Shown here: positions 1-6,304 of the stretch, one piece after another
Layout: each line of letters begins with the position of its first letter
Numbering within the stretch: the stretch's first letter is position 1
DNA from: Tannerella sp.
GTDB taxonomy: Bacteria; Bacteroidota; Bacteroidia; Bacteroidales; Tannerellaceae
DNA length: 6,348 nucleotides
NCBI GenBank assembly: GCA_031260095.1
Contig: JAIRKN010000132.1
Span: 1-6,348, forward strand
Direction of reading: 5' to 3'
The notes under the pieces: generated by a model
Seen by the model: the letters and a program-made list of their open reading frames with translations, nothing else
What the model was told of the DNA's origin: nothing
The model's database searches: none
Program-made: the position numbers and the translations under genes

Positions 1-1521
1 AAGAGCCGCTTTGGCGCCCTCTCCCATGGATATAATAATCTGTTTATAGGGGACGGTAGAAACGTCTCCTGCTGCATATATTCCCGGAATATTCGTACGA
101 CAATGCCCGTCTATCTCAATTTCCCCGATCGCATTTGTTTTCACAAGATCTTTAAATACAGCGCTATTTGCTTTAAGACCTATCCGGACAAAAACGCCAT
201 CCAAATCAATCGTCCGTTCTTCTCCGCTCTCACGATTCTTTACTTTTATCCCGATAATTTTTTCATTATTACCGATTAGTCCGGTGGTCTGCGAATTTGT
301 ATAAACTTCCACATTCGGAAGACTCATTAACTTTTCCTGCAAAACTTTATCTGCTTTAAGATCTTCCAGAAATTCAAGTACTGTCACCTTCGAACAAATA
401 CCGGCCAGGTCGATGGCCGCCTCAATTCCGGAATTACCGCCTCCCACAACTGCAACATGTTTGTCCTTATAAAACGGTCCGTCACAATGTGAACAAAAGG
501 CCACGCCTCTCCCTATATAATCCGATTCACCTTTCACTTGAAGCCTTTTCCAATTCGCTCCCGTAGCAATAATCAGTGCCGGCGTCACATAGATTTCACC
601 ACCCTTCACATACACCACCTTACAGTTATCCTCCCGTTCAACGTTCTCAACCGTCCGGTTCTCAAAAATATCAACAGGATAGTTCTGTAAATGTCTTTTG
701 AGATCGTTTGCCAGTTTCTCCCCGGTCGTTTCAGGTACGGAGATAAGGTTTTCTATACCGACAGTTTCTTTCACCTGGCCACCAACACGTTCAGTCAGAA
801 TCGCAACTTTCAGACCTTTACGGGCCGAATAAATCGCCGCAGAAACTCCGGCCGGACCTCCGCCGATTACTAACACATCATATTCCTTTTTCTCTTCATT
901 CTTCAGCCCCAGGGATTCATCCCGCCCATATTTTGCTTCCAGTTTATCCAATAATTCTCCGAAAGTCGCCTTTCCCGAGTGTATCAGTTCGCCATCAGTA
1001 AATACGGCAGGAACTCCTTGTATCTTAAGGTTCTCAACCTCACTCCGGTTAATCGCTCCATCTACGACTTCATGTTTTATATTCGGATTGATAAAAGACA
1101 TCAGGTTGAATGCCTGCACCACATCCGGACAGTTCGTACAAGTCAGTGAAACATACGTCGTGAGATGTATCTCTCCTTTCAGCGCCTTTACCCTGTTCCG
1201 GATAAAATCATCCGGAATATTTTTACCTTTTCCGTCATAATTCAATACAGCCAGCAAGAGTGTTGAAAATTCATGTCCGTTAGGAACCATACGAAATTTA
1301 ACGCCGGCCTTTTCGCCATCTTTTAACAAGTAAAACTCCAAACCATCCCCTTGATTCAAGCGAACCTGAAGTTTCTCCGAACAAGAAGCCGTTTCTTCCA
1401 ATAACTCTATCAGTTCGCCACGGCTCTCATGGTCATCCGATACATATACATCAAATATATAGGATGAAGACAGGTTTGCAAAAATAGATTTCACCTGCTC
1501 TTTCAATGTATTATCCAACAT
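1..1521 (-). CDS. ahpF: Alkyl hydroperoxide reductase subunit F (NADH:peroxiredoxin reductase), 3' end cut by window edge
   Basis: This gene reads without a stop from ATG at 1521-1519 to base 1, giving 507 residues; family members are about 520, so only roughly the last dozen residues are missing. AhpF is a cytoplasmic FAD enzyme that uses NADH to re-reduce AhpC. The N-terminal domain (about 1-200, two thioredoxin-like folds) carries the Cys128-Thr-Asn-Cys131 pair followed by PDV, the centre that passes electrons to AhpC. The thioredoxin-reductase-like part has the FAD-binding GGGPAG at 220-225, the redox-active Cys343-Ser-His-Cys346 followed by DGPF, the NADH-binding GGGNSG at 360-365, and the second FAD motif AAGDV with Asp486. 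The order and spacing match enteric AhpF closely, including the extra N-terminal domain that plain thioredoxin reductase lacks. It lies 147 bases downstream of ahpC on the same strand, so it is the second gene of an ahpCF operon. No promoter of its own is evident, and a purine-rich AAAGAAAG precedes the start. Identification is essentially certain. Confidence 0.97.
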   Translation of the reverse strand, partial: MLDNTLKEQVKSIFANLSSSYIFDVYVSDDHESRGELIELLEETASCSEKLQVRLNQGDGLEFYLLKDGEKAGVKFRMVPNGHEFSTLLLAVLNYDGKGKNIPDDFIRNRVKALKGEIHLTTYVSLTCTNCPDVVQAFNLMSFINPNIKHEVVDGAINRSEVENLKIQGVPAVFTDGELIHSGKATFGELLDKLEAKYGRDESLGLKNEEKKEYDVLVIGGGPAGVSAAIYSARKGLKVAILTERVGGQVKETVGIENLISVPETTGEKLANDLKRHLQNYPVDIFENRTVENVEREDNCKVVYVKGGEIYVTPALIIATGANWKRLQVKGESDYIGRGVAFCSHCDGPFYKDKHVAVVGGGNSGIEAAIDLAGICSKVTVLEFLEDLKADKVLQEKLMSLPNVEVYTNSQTTGLIGNNEKIIGIKVKNRESGEERTIDLDGVFVRIGLKANSAVFKDLVKTNAIGEIEIDGHCRTNIPGIYAAGDVSTVPYKQIIISMGEGAKAAL

Positions 1522-1600
1522 AATTATTCTTTCTTTAAAATGATTTTTCGAAAATAAAACGAATACCCTAAAAACATCATAAATAACGGAACACAGACAG

Positions 1601-1633
1601 AAAAAGGGGCGCCCTGAATCGGGCCATCCCCTT
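1601..1633 (-). terminator. Rho-independent terminator/attenuator between ahpC and ahpF
   Basis: Read on the minus strand, AAGGGG (1633-1628) pairs with CCCCTT (1609-1604), and inside it GCCC (1624-1621) pairs with GGGC (1614-1611) around a 6-base loop. A small asymmetric internal loop separates the two stems. The hairpin ends in TTTTT (1605-1601) on the transcribed strand. It begins 35 bases after the ahpC stop and ends about 80 bases before the ahpF start. As no separate ahpF promoter is apparent, it probably works as a partial terminator giving more ahpC than ahpF message. Hairpin and T-tract are seen directly; the partial read-through is inferred. Confidence 0.8.
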
Positions 1634-1643
1634 AGTATACTAA
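1632..1643. repeat. Perfect 12-base palindrome TTAGTATACTAA
   Basis: This is a perfect inverted repeat without spacer that touches the base of the ahpC terminator hairpin. A second short inverted repeat, CCGG-TGAG-CCGG at 1654-1665, lies between it and the ahpC stop codon. Three symmetric elements therefore stand in a row in the 60 or so bases after ahpC. The function is unknown; it could be an extra mRNA 3'-end structure or a binding site for a dimeric protein. Confidence 0.5.
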
Positions 1644-1668
1644 ACAAATACTGCCGGTGAGCCGGTTA

Positions 1669-2235
1669 TTATATTTTACCGACTAAATCAATACCCGGCT
1701 TCAAGGTCTGATCGCCTTTTTTCCATTTTGCCGGACATACTTCATTCGGATGTTCCGATACGAATAAAGCGGCTTCTACTTTCCGAAGTAATTCCGAAGC
1801 ATTACGACCGATACCGTTGTCATGAATCTCGCACAGTTTAATTTGTCCTTCCGGATTAAATACAAACGTACCCCTATAAGCAAGACCTTCTTCTTCAATA
1901 TGGACTCCTAATGCCCTCGTCAGCACACCTGTCGGATCCGCCAACATCGGGTACCGGATCTTTTTTATCGCGGCAGAAGCGTCATGCCAGGCTTTGTGTA
2001 CAAAGTGAGTATCTGTACTAACAGAATAGATCTCTACGCCAAGTTCTTTGAATTTAGCATAGTTATCAGCCATATCTTCCAACTCAGTTGGGCATACAAA
2101 TGTAAAATCCGCCGGATAGAAAAAGAAAATACCCCATTTCCCTTTCACATCCTTATCCGTTACCGTCTTAAACTCATCATTATGATAAGCATTTACCTTA
2201 AATTCAGGAATGTAAGAATTAATAATTGGTGTCAT
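1669..2235 (-). CDS. ahpC: Alkyl hydroperoxide reductase subunit C (typical 2-Cys peroxiredoxin)
   Basis: The 188-residue product is a cytoplasmic AhpC/Prx1-family peroxiredoxin that reduces H2O2, organic peroxides and peroxynitrite and is recycled by AhpF. The active site FYPADFTFVCPTE has Pro41, Thr45 and the peroxidatic Cys48; Arg121 in AYRGTF completes the catalytic set. The resolving Cys167 lies in VCPAKW near the C-terminus, so the disulfide forms between subunits, as in enteric AhpC. Length and the C-terminal LVGKI ending are normal. Two in-frame starts exist: ATG at 2247 would add MFKI, while ATG at 2235 gives MTPIINSYIPEF, which matches the usual AhpC N-terminus (family proteins start a few residues before the I-N-S-x-x-P-E-F segment). 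I choose 2235; neither has a clear Shine-Dalgarno. It is the first gene of ahpCF, has a good Bacteroides-type promoter, and is followed by a strong terminator. Peroxide control by OxyR is usual for this gene in Bacteroides, but I could not assign an OxyR site here. Confidence 0.97.
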   Translation of the reverse strand: MTPIINSYIPEFKVNAYHNDEFKTVTDKDVKGKWGIFFFYPADFTFVCPTELEDMADNYAKFKELGVEIYSVSTDTHFVHKAWHDASAAIKKIRYPMLADPTGVLTRALGVHIEEEGLAYRGTFVFNPEGQIKLCEIHDNGIGRNASELLRKVEAALFVSEHPNEVCPAKWKKGDQTLKPGIDLVGKI

Positions 2236-2276
2236 AATTTTAAACATTAATTTTATTATTGTTATTGAAATTGGTA

Positions 2277-2308
2277 CAAAATTACAATGAATACAATAAC
2301 AAACAAAA
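2277..2308 (-). promoter_or_regulatory. Bacteroides-type promoter of ahpC
   Basis: On the minus strand, TAATTTTG (2284-2277) fits the -7 consensus TAnnTTTG exactly. TTTTG (2308-2304), containing the -33 TTG, lies 19 bases upstream, the usual spacing for the primary sigma factor of Bacteroidota. Transcription should start near 2270, leaving an AT-rich leader of roughly 35 bases before the ahpC ATG at 2235. Confidence 0.7.
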
Positions 2309-2331
2309 CTTTTTATATTAAAAAATGTTTC

Positions 2332-2428
2332 ATATCACATTCATAAGATGTTACACCATCAAAAAACAAATATATACATCACAAAATATCCATAACCAGC
2401 CTTGCGCTGTAAAATCTTTGACATCACA
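2332..2428. repeat. Three spaced ATCACA direct repeats in the ahpC/tatA divergent region
   Basis: ATATCACA at 2332-2339, ACATCACA at 2376-2383 and ACATCACA at 2421-2428 are spaced 44 and 45 bases apart, close to four helical turns, so they would lie on about the same face of the DNA. The outer two are each about 65 bases upstream of one of the two predicted transcription starts. This could be a regulator's binding array, but the shared core is only 6 to 8 bases in AT-rich DNA, so chance is a serious alternative. Confidence 0.25.
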
Positions 2429-2476
2429 GTAAACCATAAAATTGCTAAAAAAGGAGGTTATATTAATTTCTAATCG

Positions 2477-2484
2477 TATCTTTG
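2477..2484 (+). promoter_or_regulatory. -7 element of the tatA promoter
   Basis: TATCTTTG fits the Bacteroidota -7 consensus TAnnTTTG exactly and lies 40 bases before the tatA start, predicting a transcription start near 2491. No clean TTG stands at the usual 19-21 base distance upstream, so the -33 element is weak or degenerate. The same TATCTTTG octamer appears in the promoter of the last gene in the window. Confidence 0.6.
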
Positions 2485-2511
2485 TCGATCTGTAAAACAA
2501 TTTAAAGAAAT

Positions 2512-2518
2512 AAGGAGA
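2512..2518 (+). promoter_or_regulatory. Ribosome binding site of tatA
   Basis: AAGGAGA lies 6 bases before the ATG at 2525. It is an unusually good Shine-Dalgarno for this window, where most starts have none, and it fixes the tatA start and suggests efficient translation. TatA is normally needed in excess over TatC. Confidence 0.75.
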
Positions 2519-2524
2519 ATAAAA

Positions 2525-2737
2525 ATGAATCATTTACTGTTTTTACAAAATCTCGGAGCGCCCGAAATCATTATTATTGCAATTGTTATCCTGTTGTTAT
2601 TTGGAGGTAAAAAGATTCCTGAACTGATGAAAGGCCTGGGTAAAGGAATCAAAAATTTCAAAGAAGGAGTAAAAGGTATTGAGAGCGACATCAACGCGGA
2701 TGACAAAACAACTACGACAAATCATATAGACAAGTAA
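2525..2737 (+). CDS. tatA: Sec-independent protein translocase subunit TatA (TatA/E type)
   Basis: This 70-residue inner-membrane protein is the pore-forming or membrane-thinning subunit of the twin-arginine translocase, which oligomerises around TatC to let folded proteins cross. The product has a short periplasmic N-terminus, Glu14 just before the single hydrophobic helix (about 15-26), the FGGKKIPEL hinge (26-34), an amphipathic helix with regularly placed Lys and Phe45, and a polar C-terminal tail rich in Asp, Lys and Thr. The hinge and short tail are of TatA/TatE type rather than TatB, which has a longer C-terminal domain; no tatB is present. The start is fixed by the strong Shine-Dalgarno at 2512-2518. 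tatC follows after 9 bases, so the two are co-transcribed and form a minimal TatAC system. Transcription is divergent from ahpC. Size and motifs are normal for the family. Confidence 0.96.
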   Translation: MNHLLFLQNLGAPEIIIIAIVILLLFGGKKIPELMKGLGKGIKNFKEGVKGIESDINADDKTTTTNHIDK

Positions 2738-2746
2738 GACACAGGT

Positions 2747-3583
2747 ATGTCACAACAACAAGAGGAGATGTCTTTTTGGGATCACCTGGAAGCATTACGT
2801 TGGACATTATTCAGGTGTGTTATAGTACTTGTAGTCTTTGCTATAACAGGGTTTATTTTCATGTCGCACATATTTGACGCCGTTATTCTGGCGCCAACGC
2901 GGTCTGATTTTATTCTGTACCGTGTACTATGCGAACTAACAACGACAATACCTCTCTTACCTGATTTTTGCGACGAAAGTTATTTAGTGAAAATATTTAA
3001 CGTAAAACTCGTATCCCCGTTCTTCATCTCCATGTCAACTGCATTCTGGCTGGCATTATTAATAACCTTTCCGTACCTTGTTTTTGAGATTTGGAAATTC
3101 ATAAGCCCAGCCTTGTATGACTACGAAAAGAAAAATGTACGTTGGGCATTTTTCTTCGGAACGATTATGTTTTTCATCGGATGCGCCGTAAGTTATTTTT
3201 TTGTTTTCCCGATGACATTACGTTTTCTTGCGACTTTCAATATAAGCGACGCCATAGAAAATCAGTCCTCGTTGGAATCTTACATTGACATGTTCATCAT
3301 GATGATATTTATTATGGGAATCGTTTTCGAAATGCCTTTGATATCATGGCTGTTATCCAAGATGGGACTCCTTACCCGTTCGTTTTTTAATACATATCGT
3401 CGTCATGCCATTGCAGGATTATTAATCGCATCCGCATTTATTACGCCGAGTAGCGACCCGTTTACGCTCGGATGTGTATTTTTCCCTTTATACGGACTAT
3501 ACGAATTAAGCGCGTTTTTCGTCAAAAAAGCGCCTAAAGAAGAAGACGATACAGGAACAGAAGTTGTCAGATATGAAGATTAA
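2747..3583 (+). CDS. tatC: Sec-independent protein translocase subunit TatC
   Basis: TatC is the six-helix inner-membrane receptor that binds twin-arginine signal peptides and recruits TatA. The 278-residue product shows the expected layout: cytoplasmic N-terminus with FWDHLEALR, helices at about 21-39, 92-115, 133-154, 181-203, 218-234 and 239-257, and a charged cytoplasmic tail. Family landmarks are Pro50 after helix 1, SPFF at 90-93, the loop FISPALYDYEKK with Phe118 and Glu127 (equivalents of E. coli Phe94 and Glu103), FEMP at 194-197, and Asp237 before helix 6 (equivalent of Asp211). Two features stand out. The HLxELR motif is HLEALR, so Ala16 stands where E. coli has Glu15 of the signal-peptide site. 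The first periplasmic loop is about 22 residues longer than in E. coli and contains Cys62 and Cys75. There is only a weak Shine-Dalgarno (CAGG). The 3' end overlaps the next gene, implying translational coupling. Confidence 0.97.
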   Translation: MSQQQEEMSFWDHLEALRWTLFRCVIVLVVFAITGFIFMSHIFDAVILAPTRSDFILYRVLCELTTTIPLLPDFCDESYLVKIFNVKLVSPFFISMSTAFWLALLITFPYLVFEIWKFISPALYDYEKKNVRWAFFFGTIMFFIGCAVSYFFVFPMTLRFLATFNISDAIENQSSLESYIDMFIMMIFIMGIVFEMPLISWLLSKMGLLTRSFFNTYRRHAIAGLLIASAFITPSSDPFTLGCVFFPLYGLYELSAFFVKKAPKEEDDTGTEVVRYED

Positions 3584-5978
3584 TAACAAAAAAAGCAAGT
3601 GGAAAAAATTTCAGGATAAAATAACCCCCAAAATCCGGAAACGGGTGAACATCTTCTTATGGAGTTGCTTTGGATTACTGATCCTGAGTGTAGCGCTTAT
3701 ATTTACAGCCGTCGCAAAGGGATATATCGGATATATGCCTCCCATAGAATTACTGGAAAACCCGATAGACCGTTACGCATCACAGGTTATTTCGGACGAC
3801 GGGGTCATGCTTGGAATGTATTCATACAGTAAGGACAACCGGATCTTCGTGAAATATGGCGATTTGTCGCCGGAACTGGTGAAAGCCCTCATTGCGACGG
3901 AAGATAACCGGTTTGTAAAACATAGCGGGATTGATGTCAAAGGCCTTGTCCGCGCCGTCATAAAACGTGGAATCCTGATGCAGAAAAGCGGCGGCGGAGG
4001 TAGTACGATCACGCAACAATTGGCCAAACAATTGTTTTCTCCGAGCGCAGGCAGCGTAGCCGAACGTATATTGCAAAAGCCGATCGAATGGGTGATCGCC
4101 GTGCGACTCGAAAAATATTACACCAAAGAGGAAATCATCAATATGTACCTCAATAAATTTGATTTCCTTTATAATGCCGTTGGTATCCAGTTAGCCTCGC
4201 GCACCTATTTTAATACCACGCCGGGAAATCTGAAAACCGAAGAGGCGGCTACGTTAGTCGGTATGTGTAAAAATCCTTCCTATTATAATCCGGTAAGGTT
4301 TAGCGAACGGGCAAAAGGACGTCGCAATACGGTGTTAGGACAAATGGAAAAATATGGATATATAGACAAATCCGTCTGTGACTCTTTATGCCAATTACCA
4401 TTGGAACTGAATTTTACACGTGTTGATCACAAGGAAGGATCCGCCCCTTATTTCCGGGAATACCTGCGTCTGACTCTTACCGTGCAAAAGCCCGTACGCA
4501 GTGATTACCCCTCATGGTTACAACAAAAATTCGTAGAAGATTCCATTTCCTGGGAAACAAATCCCATCTACGGATGGTGCAACAAAAATACAAAAGCAAA
4601 CGGAACACCTTATAATATATATACCGACGGATTGAAGATTTACACGACTTTAAATTCGCGTATGCAGCAATATGCGGAAGATGTCGTAAGAGACCATTTG
4701 GGTAAAACATTACAACCCTCCTTCTTCAAAGAGAAAAAAGGGAAAAAGTACGCTCCTTTCACCTTTCCTTACTCCGTTCCCGATAAAGAAAAGGAAAGGC
4801 AGATCAATGAAATACTAAATCGTGCCGTCAACCAGTCGCACCGCTACAAAACAATGAGAGAAGCCGGGGCAAACGAGGAGGAAATAACACGCGCTTTCAA
4901 AACAAAAACGGAAATGTCCGTCTTCAGTTGGAAAGGAGTGATCGATACGGTCATGACCCCACTTGATTCCATCCGGTATTACAAAAGTTTCCTGCGTACC
5001 GCATTTATGGCGATGGATGCTCACACCGGATACGTGAAAGCATACGTAGGAGGAATTGACTTTGCTAATTTCCAATACGATATGGTGACAATGGGTCGCC
5101 GGCAAATAGGTTCCACCATGAAGCCATTCGTTTACTCTTTAGCGATGATTGAAGGCTTTACTCCATGTGATAAAATGCTCCATGTGCAACAGCAACTTTT
5201 AGACGAAGAAGGTAAATTGTGGGAACCACGCAATTCGACCCTCAAATGTATCGGTGAAGAGGTCACCCTTCAATGGGGATTACAAAATTCCTCCAACTGG
5301 ACGACGGCCTACCTGATGAAACGCCTTTCGCCTTATGCCCTGGAAAGATTGTTACGTTCTTTTGGATTTAAAGGCCCAATCGACCCGGTGATCGCGATGT
5401 GCCTTGGCACACCGGATATCTCCGTATCCGAAATGGTTAGCGCCTATACCGTATTCACCAACAAGGGGATTCGTGTCGAGCCGGTGTATATCACTCACAT
5501 TGAGGATCCATACGGAAATACGGTGGCAACATTCGCCCCGCAGATGAATGAAGTTTTGCCGGAAGATGCTACCTATAAACTGTTAAGTATGCTACAAAGC
5601 GTAGTGGATGGCGGTACGGCAGGACGCCTTCGCTGGTCGTACGGATTAAAAGCTCCCATGGGAGGAAAAACCGGCACTACGCAATTCCAGTCGGATGGCT
5701 GGTTTATGGGCTTTACCCCCAGTCTTGTAGCCGGTTGTTGGGTGGGAGGAGAAGATCGCTCTATACACTTCGACACGATGGAAGGACAAGGTGCAAATGT
5801 CGCTTTACCTGTCTATGCCAATTTTATGAAGAAAGTCTTTACCGACAGTGAGTTGGGGTATTCGGAAAAAGAAACCTTTGACGTTCCGGACGAATATAAA
5901 AACCCATGCGCTTCCAGAAATAAAAAAGAGAATCGCAACGAATCGCGGCCCAGTGGATTTGATGAGTTTTTCAATTAA
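3573..5978 (+). CDS. mrcA: Bifunctional class A penicillin-binding protein (PBP1A type: glycosyltransferase plus transpeptidase)
   Basis: This 801-residue membrane-anchored enzyme polymerises lipid II into glycan strands and cross-links the stem peptides on the periplasmic side. A basic cytoplasmic N-terminus precedes one membrane helix (about 27-47). The GT51 domain follows, with EDNRF (catalytic Glu110), GGGGSTITQQLAK at 140-152, second catalytic Glu172 in QKPIEW, and YTKEEIINMYLN at 183-194. After a long linker, the transpeptidase has nucleophile Ser514 and Lys517 in GSTMKPF, S573-S-N575, and Lys699-Thr-Gly-Thr. All catalytic motifs are intact, and the C-terminus (about 760-801) is a charged, probably disordered tail. 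The start is uncertain: ATG at 3573 overlaps tatC by 11 bases, while in-frame TTG at 3564 has AGGA seven bases upstream and would add three residues. I prefer ATG because it is the usual start in this phylum. It is the last gene of the tatA-tatC cluster, probably translated by coupling to tatC. The symbol mrcA rests on domain architecture, not proven orthology. Confidence 0.95.
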   Translation: MKINNKKSKWKKFQDKITPKIRKRVNIFLWSCFGLLILSVALIFTAVAKGYIGYMPPIELLENPIDRYASQVISDDGVMLGMYSYSKDNRIFVKYGDLSPELVKALIATEDNRFVKHSGIDVKGLVRAVIKRGILMQKSGGGGSTITQQLAKQLFSPSAGSVAERILQKPIEWVIAVRLEKYYTKEEIINMYLNKFDFLYNAVGIQLASRTYFNTTPGNLKTEEAATLVGMCKNPSYYNPVRFSERAKGRRNTVLGQMEKYGYIDKSVCDSLCQLPLELNFTRVDHKEGSAPYFREYLRLTLTVQKPVRSDYPSWLQQKFVEDSISWETNPIYGWCNKNTKANGTPYNIYTDGLKIYTTLNSRMQQYAEDVVRDHLGKTLQPSFFKEKKGKKYAPFTFPYSVPDKEKERQINEILNRAVNQSHRYKTMREAGANEEEITRAFKTKTEMSVFSWKGVIDTVMTPLDSIRYYKSFLRTAFMAMDAHTGYVKAYVGGIDFANFQYDMVTMGRRQIGSTMKPFVYSLAMIEGFTPCDKMLHVQQQLLDEEGKLWEPRNSTLKCIGEEVTLQWGLQNSSNWTTAYLMKRLSPYALERLLRSFGFKGPIDPVIAMCLGTPDISVSEMVSAYTVFTNKGIRVEPVYITHIEDPYGNTVATFAPQMNEVLPEDATYKLLSMLQSVVDGGTAGRLRWSYGLKAPMGGKTGTTQFQSDGWFMGFTPSLVAGCWVGGEDRSIHFDTMEGQGANVALPVYANFMKKVFTDSELGYSEKETFDVPDEYKNPCASRNKKENRNESRPSGFDEFFN

Positions 5979-6304
5979 CAATCAAAGCTCCTGCGAAAAA
6001 AAATACGGGGAAATAGTTTTAAATAATTTGTTGATTTCGGTGAAAATAGAGGAGTGGTGCAGAGAATTTTTGCGTGAAATTAGTGAAAGAAAAGCAATTC
6101 TTCGTCTTTCGGATCCACAATGACGGGTACGGACGAGTTCGCGCCGGCCAGTTCTCCTCCTACAAATTATTAATTAAGGTCAACCCTGATAAAAATTCTT
6201 CATTTTTTTGCAATCATAAATATAATGATTATCTTTGAAGCGTTTTTATTAATACAAACACAGATATAAGTGCATTTATATTTTATTTTTTAAAACTATT
6301 AGCA
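5979..6304. other. Intergenic region with no confident gene; GC-rich patch inside
   Basis: No RNA gene, CRISPR array or clear terminator hairpin is visible after the PBP gene. The first 100 bases are AT-rich. A frame from ATG at 5962 (inside the PBP 3' end) runs to a TGA at 6121-6123 and would give 53 residues, but it has no Shine-Dalgarno and no recognisable motif. Bases 6101-6160 are 60% GC by direct count, against 35% in the 60 bases before and 22% in the 60 after. In that patch the minus strand is open for 28 codons (6166-6083), but with no ATG. From about 6170 on the DNA is AT-rich promoter and leader sequence for the next gene. This may be a decayed gene remnant or a small peptide gene. 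Confidence 0.5.
6208..6237 (+). promoter_or_regulatory. Bacteroides-type promoter of the gene starting at 6305
   Basis: TTG (6208-6210, at the end of a T-run) is followed by exactly 19 bases and then TATCTTTG (6230-6237), matching the -33 TTG and -7 TAnnTTTG consensus. Transcription should start near 6244, giving an AT-rich leader of about 60 bases. That leader contains a weak AT-only hairpin (ATATAA 6264-6269 with TTATAT 6276-6281). It is the best-matching promoter in the window and marks the next gene as a separate transcription unit from tatA-tatC-PBP. Confidence 0.75.

Noticed and set aside
691..873. 60-codon plus-strand ORF inside ahpF
   Set aside because: It lies wholly antisense to the highly conserved FAD-binding region of ahpF and has no domain or promoter of its own.
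1545..1554. TTTTCGAAAA palindrome in the ahpF leader
   Set aside because: It is only 10 bases of mostly A/T; such palindromes are common in AT-rich spacers and it has no other supporting signal.
1522..1600. Separate ahpF promoter
   Set aside because: The best candidate, TATTTTCG on the minus strand, has a mismatch in the -7 consensus and no TTG at the right distance.
1984..2250. 88-codon plus-strand ORF antisense to ahpC
   Set aside because: It is a shadow of the conserved ahpC reading frame; the translation has no motif and its 3' end only extends into the ahpC leader.
2236..2350. OxyR binding site upstream of ahpC
   Set aside because: OxyR control is expected from the gene's biology, but I could not find a convincing set of four spaced ATAG-like half sites.
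2418..2423. TTGACA, a perfect E. coli -35 hexamer, upstream of tatA
   Set aside because: No -10 hexamer lies 16-18 bases downstream, and the promoters here follow the Bacteroidota TTG/TAnnTTTG pattern instead.
2451..2458. AAGGAGGT, a perfect Shine-Dalgarno, in the tatA upstream region
   Set aside because: No start codon follows at a usable distance, and it lies upstream of the predicted tatA transcription start, so it is probably chance.
2351..2533. 60-codon minus-strand ORF in the divergent promoter region
   Set aside because: It covers the tatA promoter, leader and start, is low-complexity Phe/Tyr-rich as expected for translated AT-rich DNA, and has no ribosome site.
3773..5776. Several 67 to 96 codon minus-strand ORFs inside the PBP gene
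   Set aside because: All are antisense shadows of a gene with every catalytic motif intact; none shows a domain or initiation signal.
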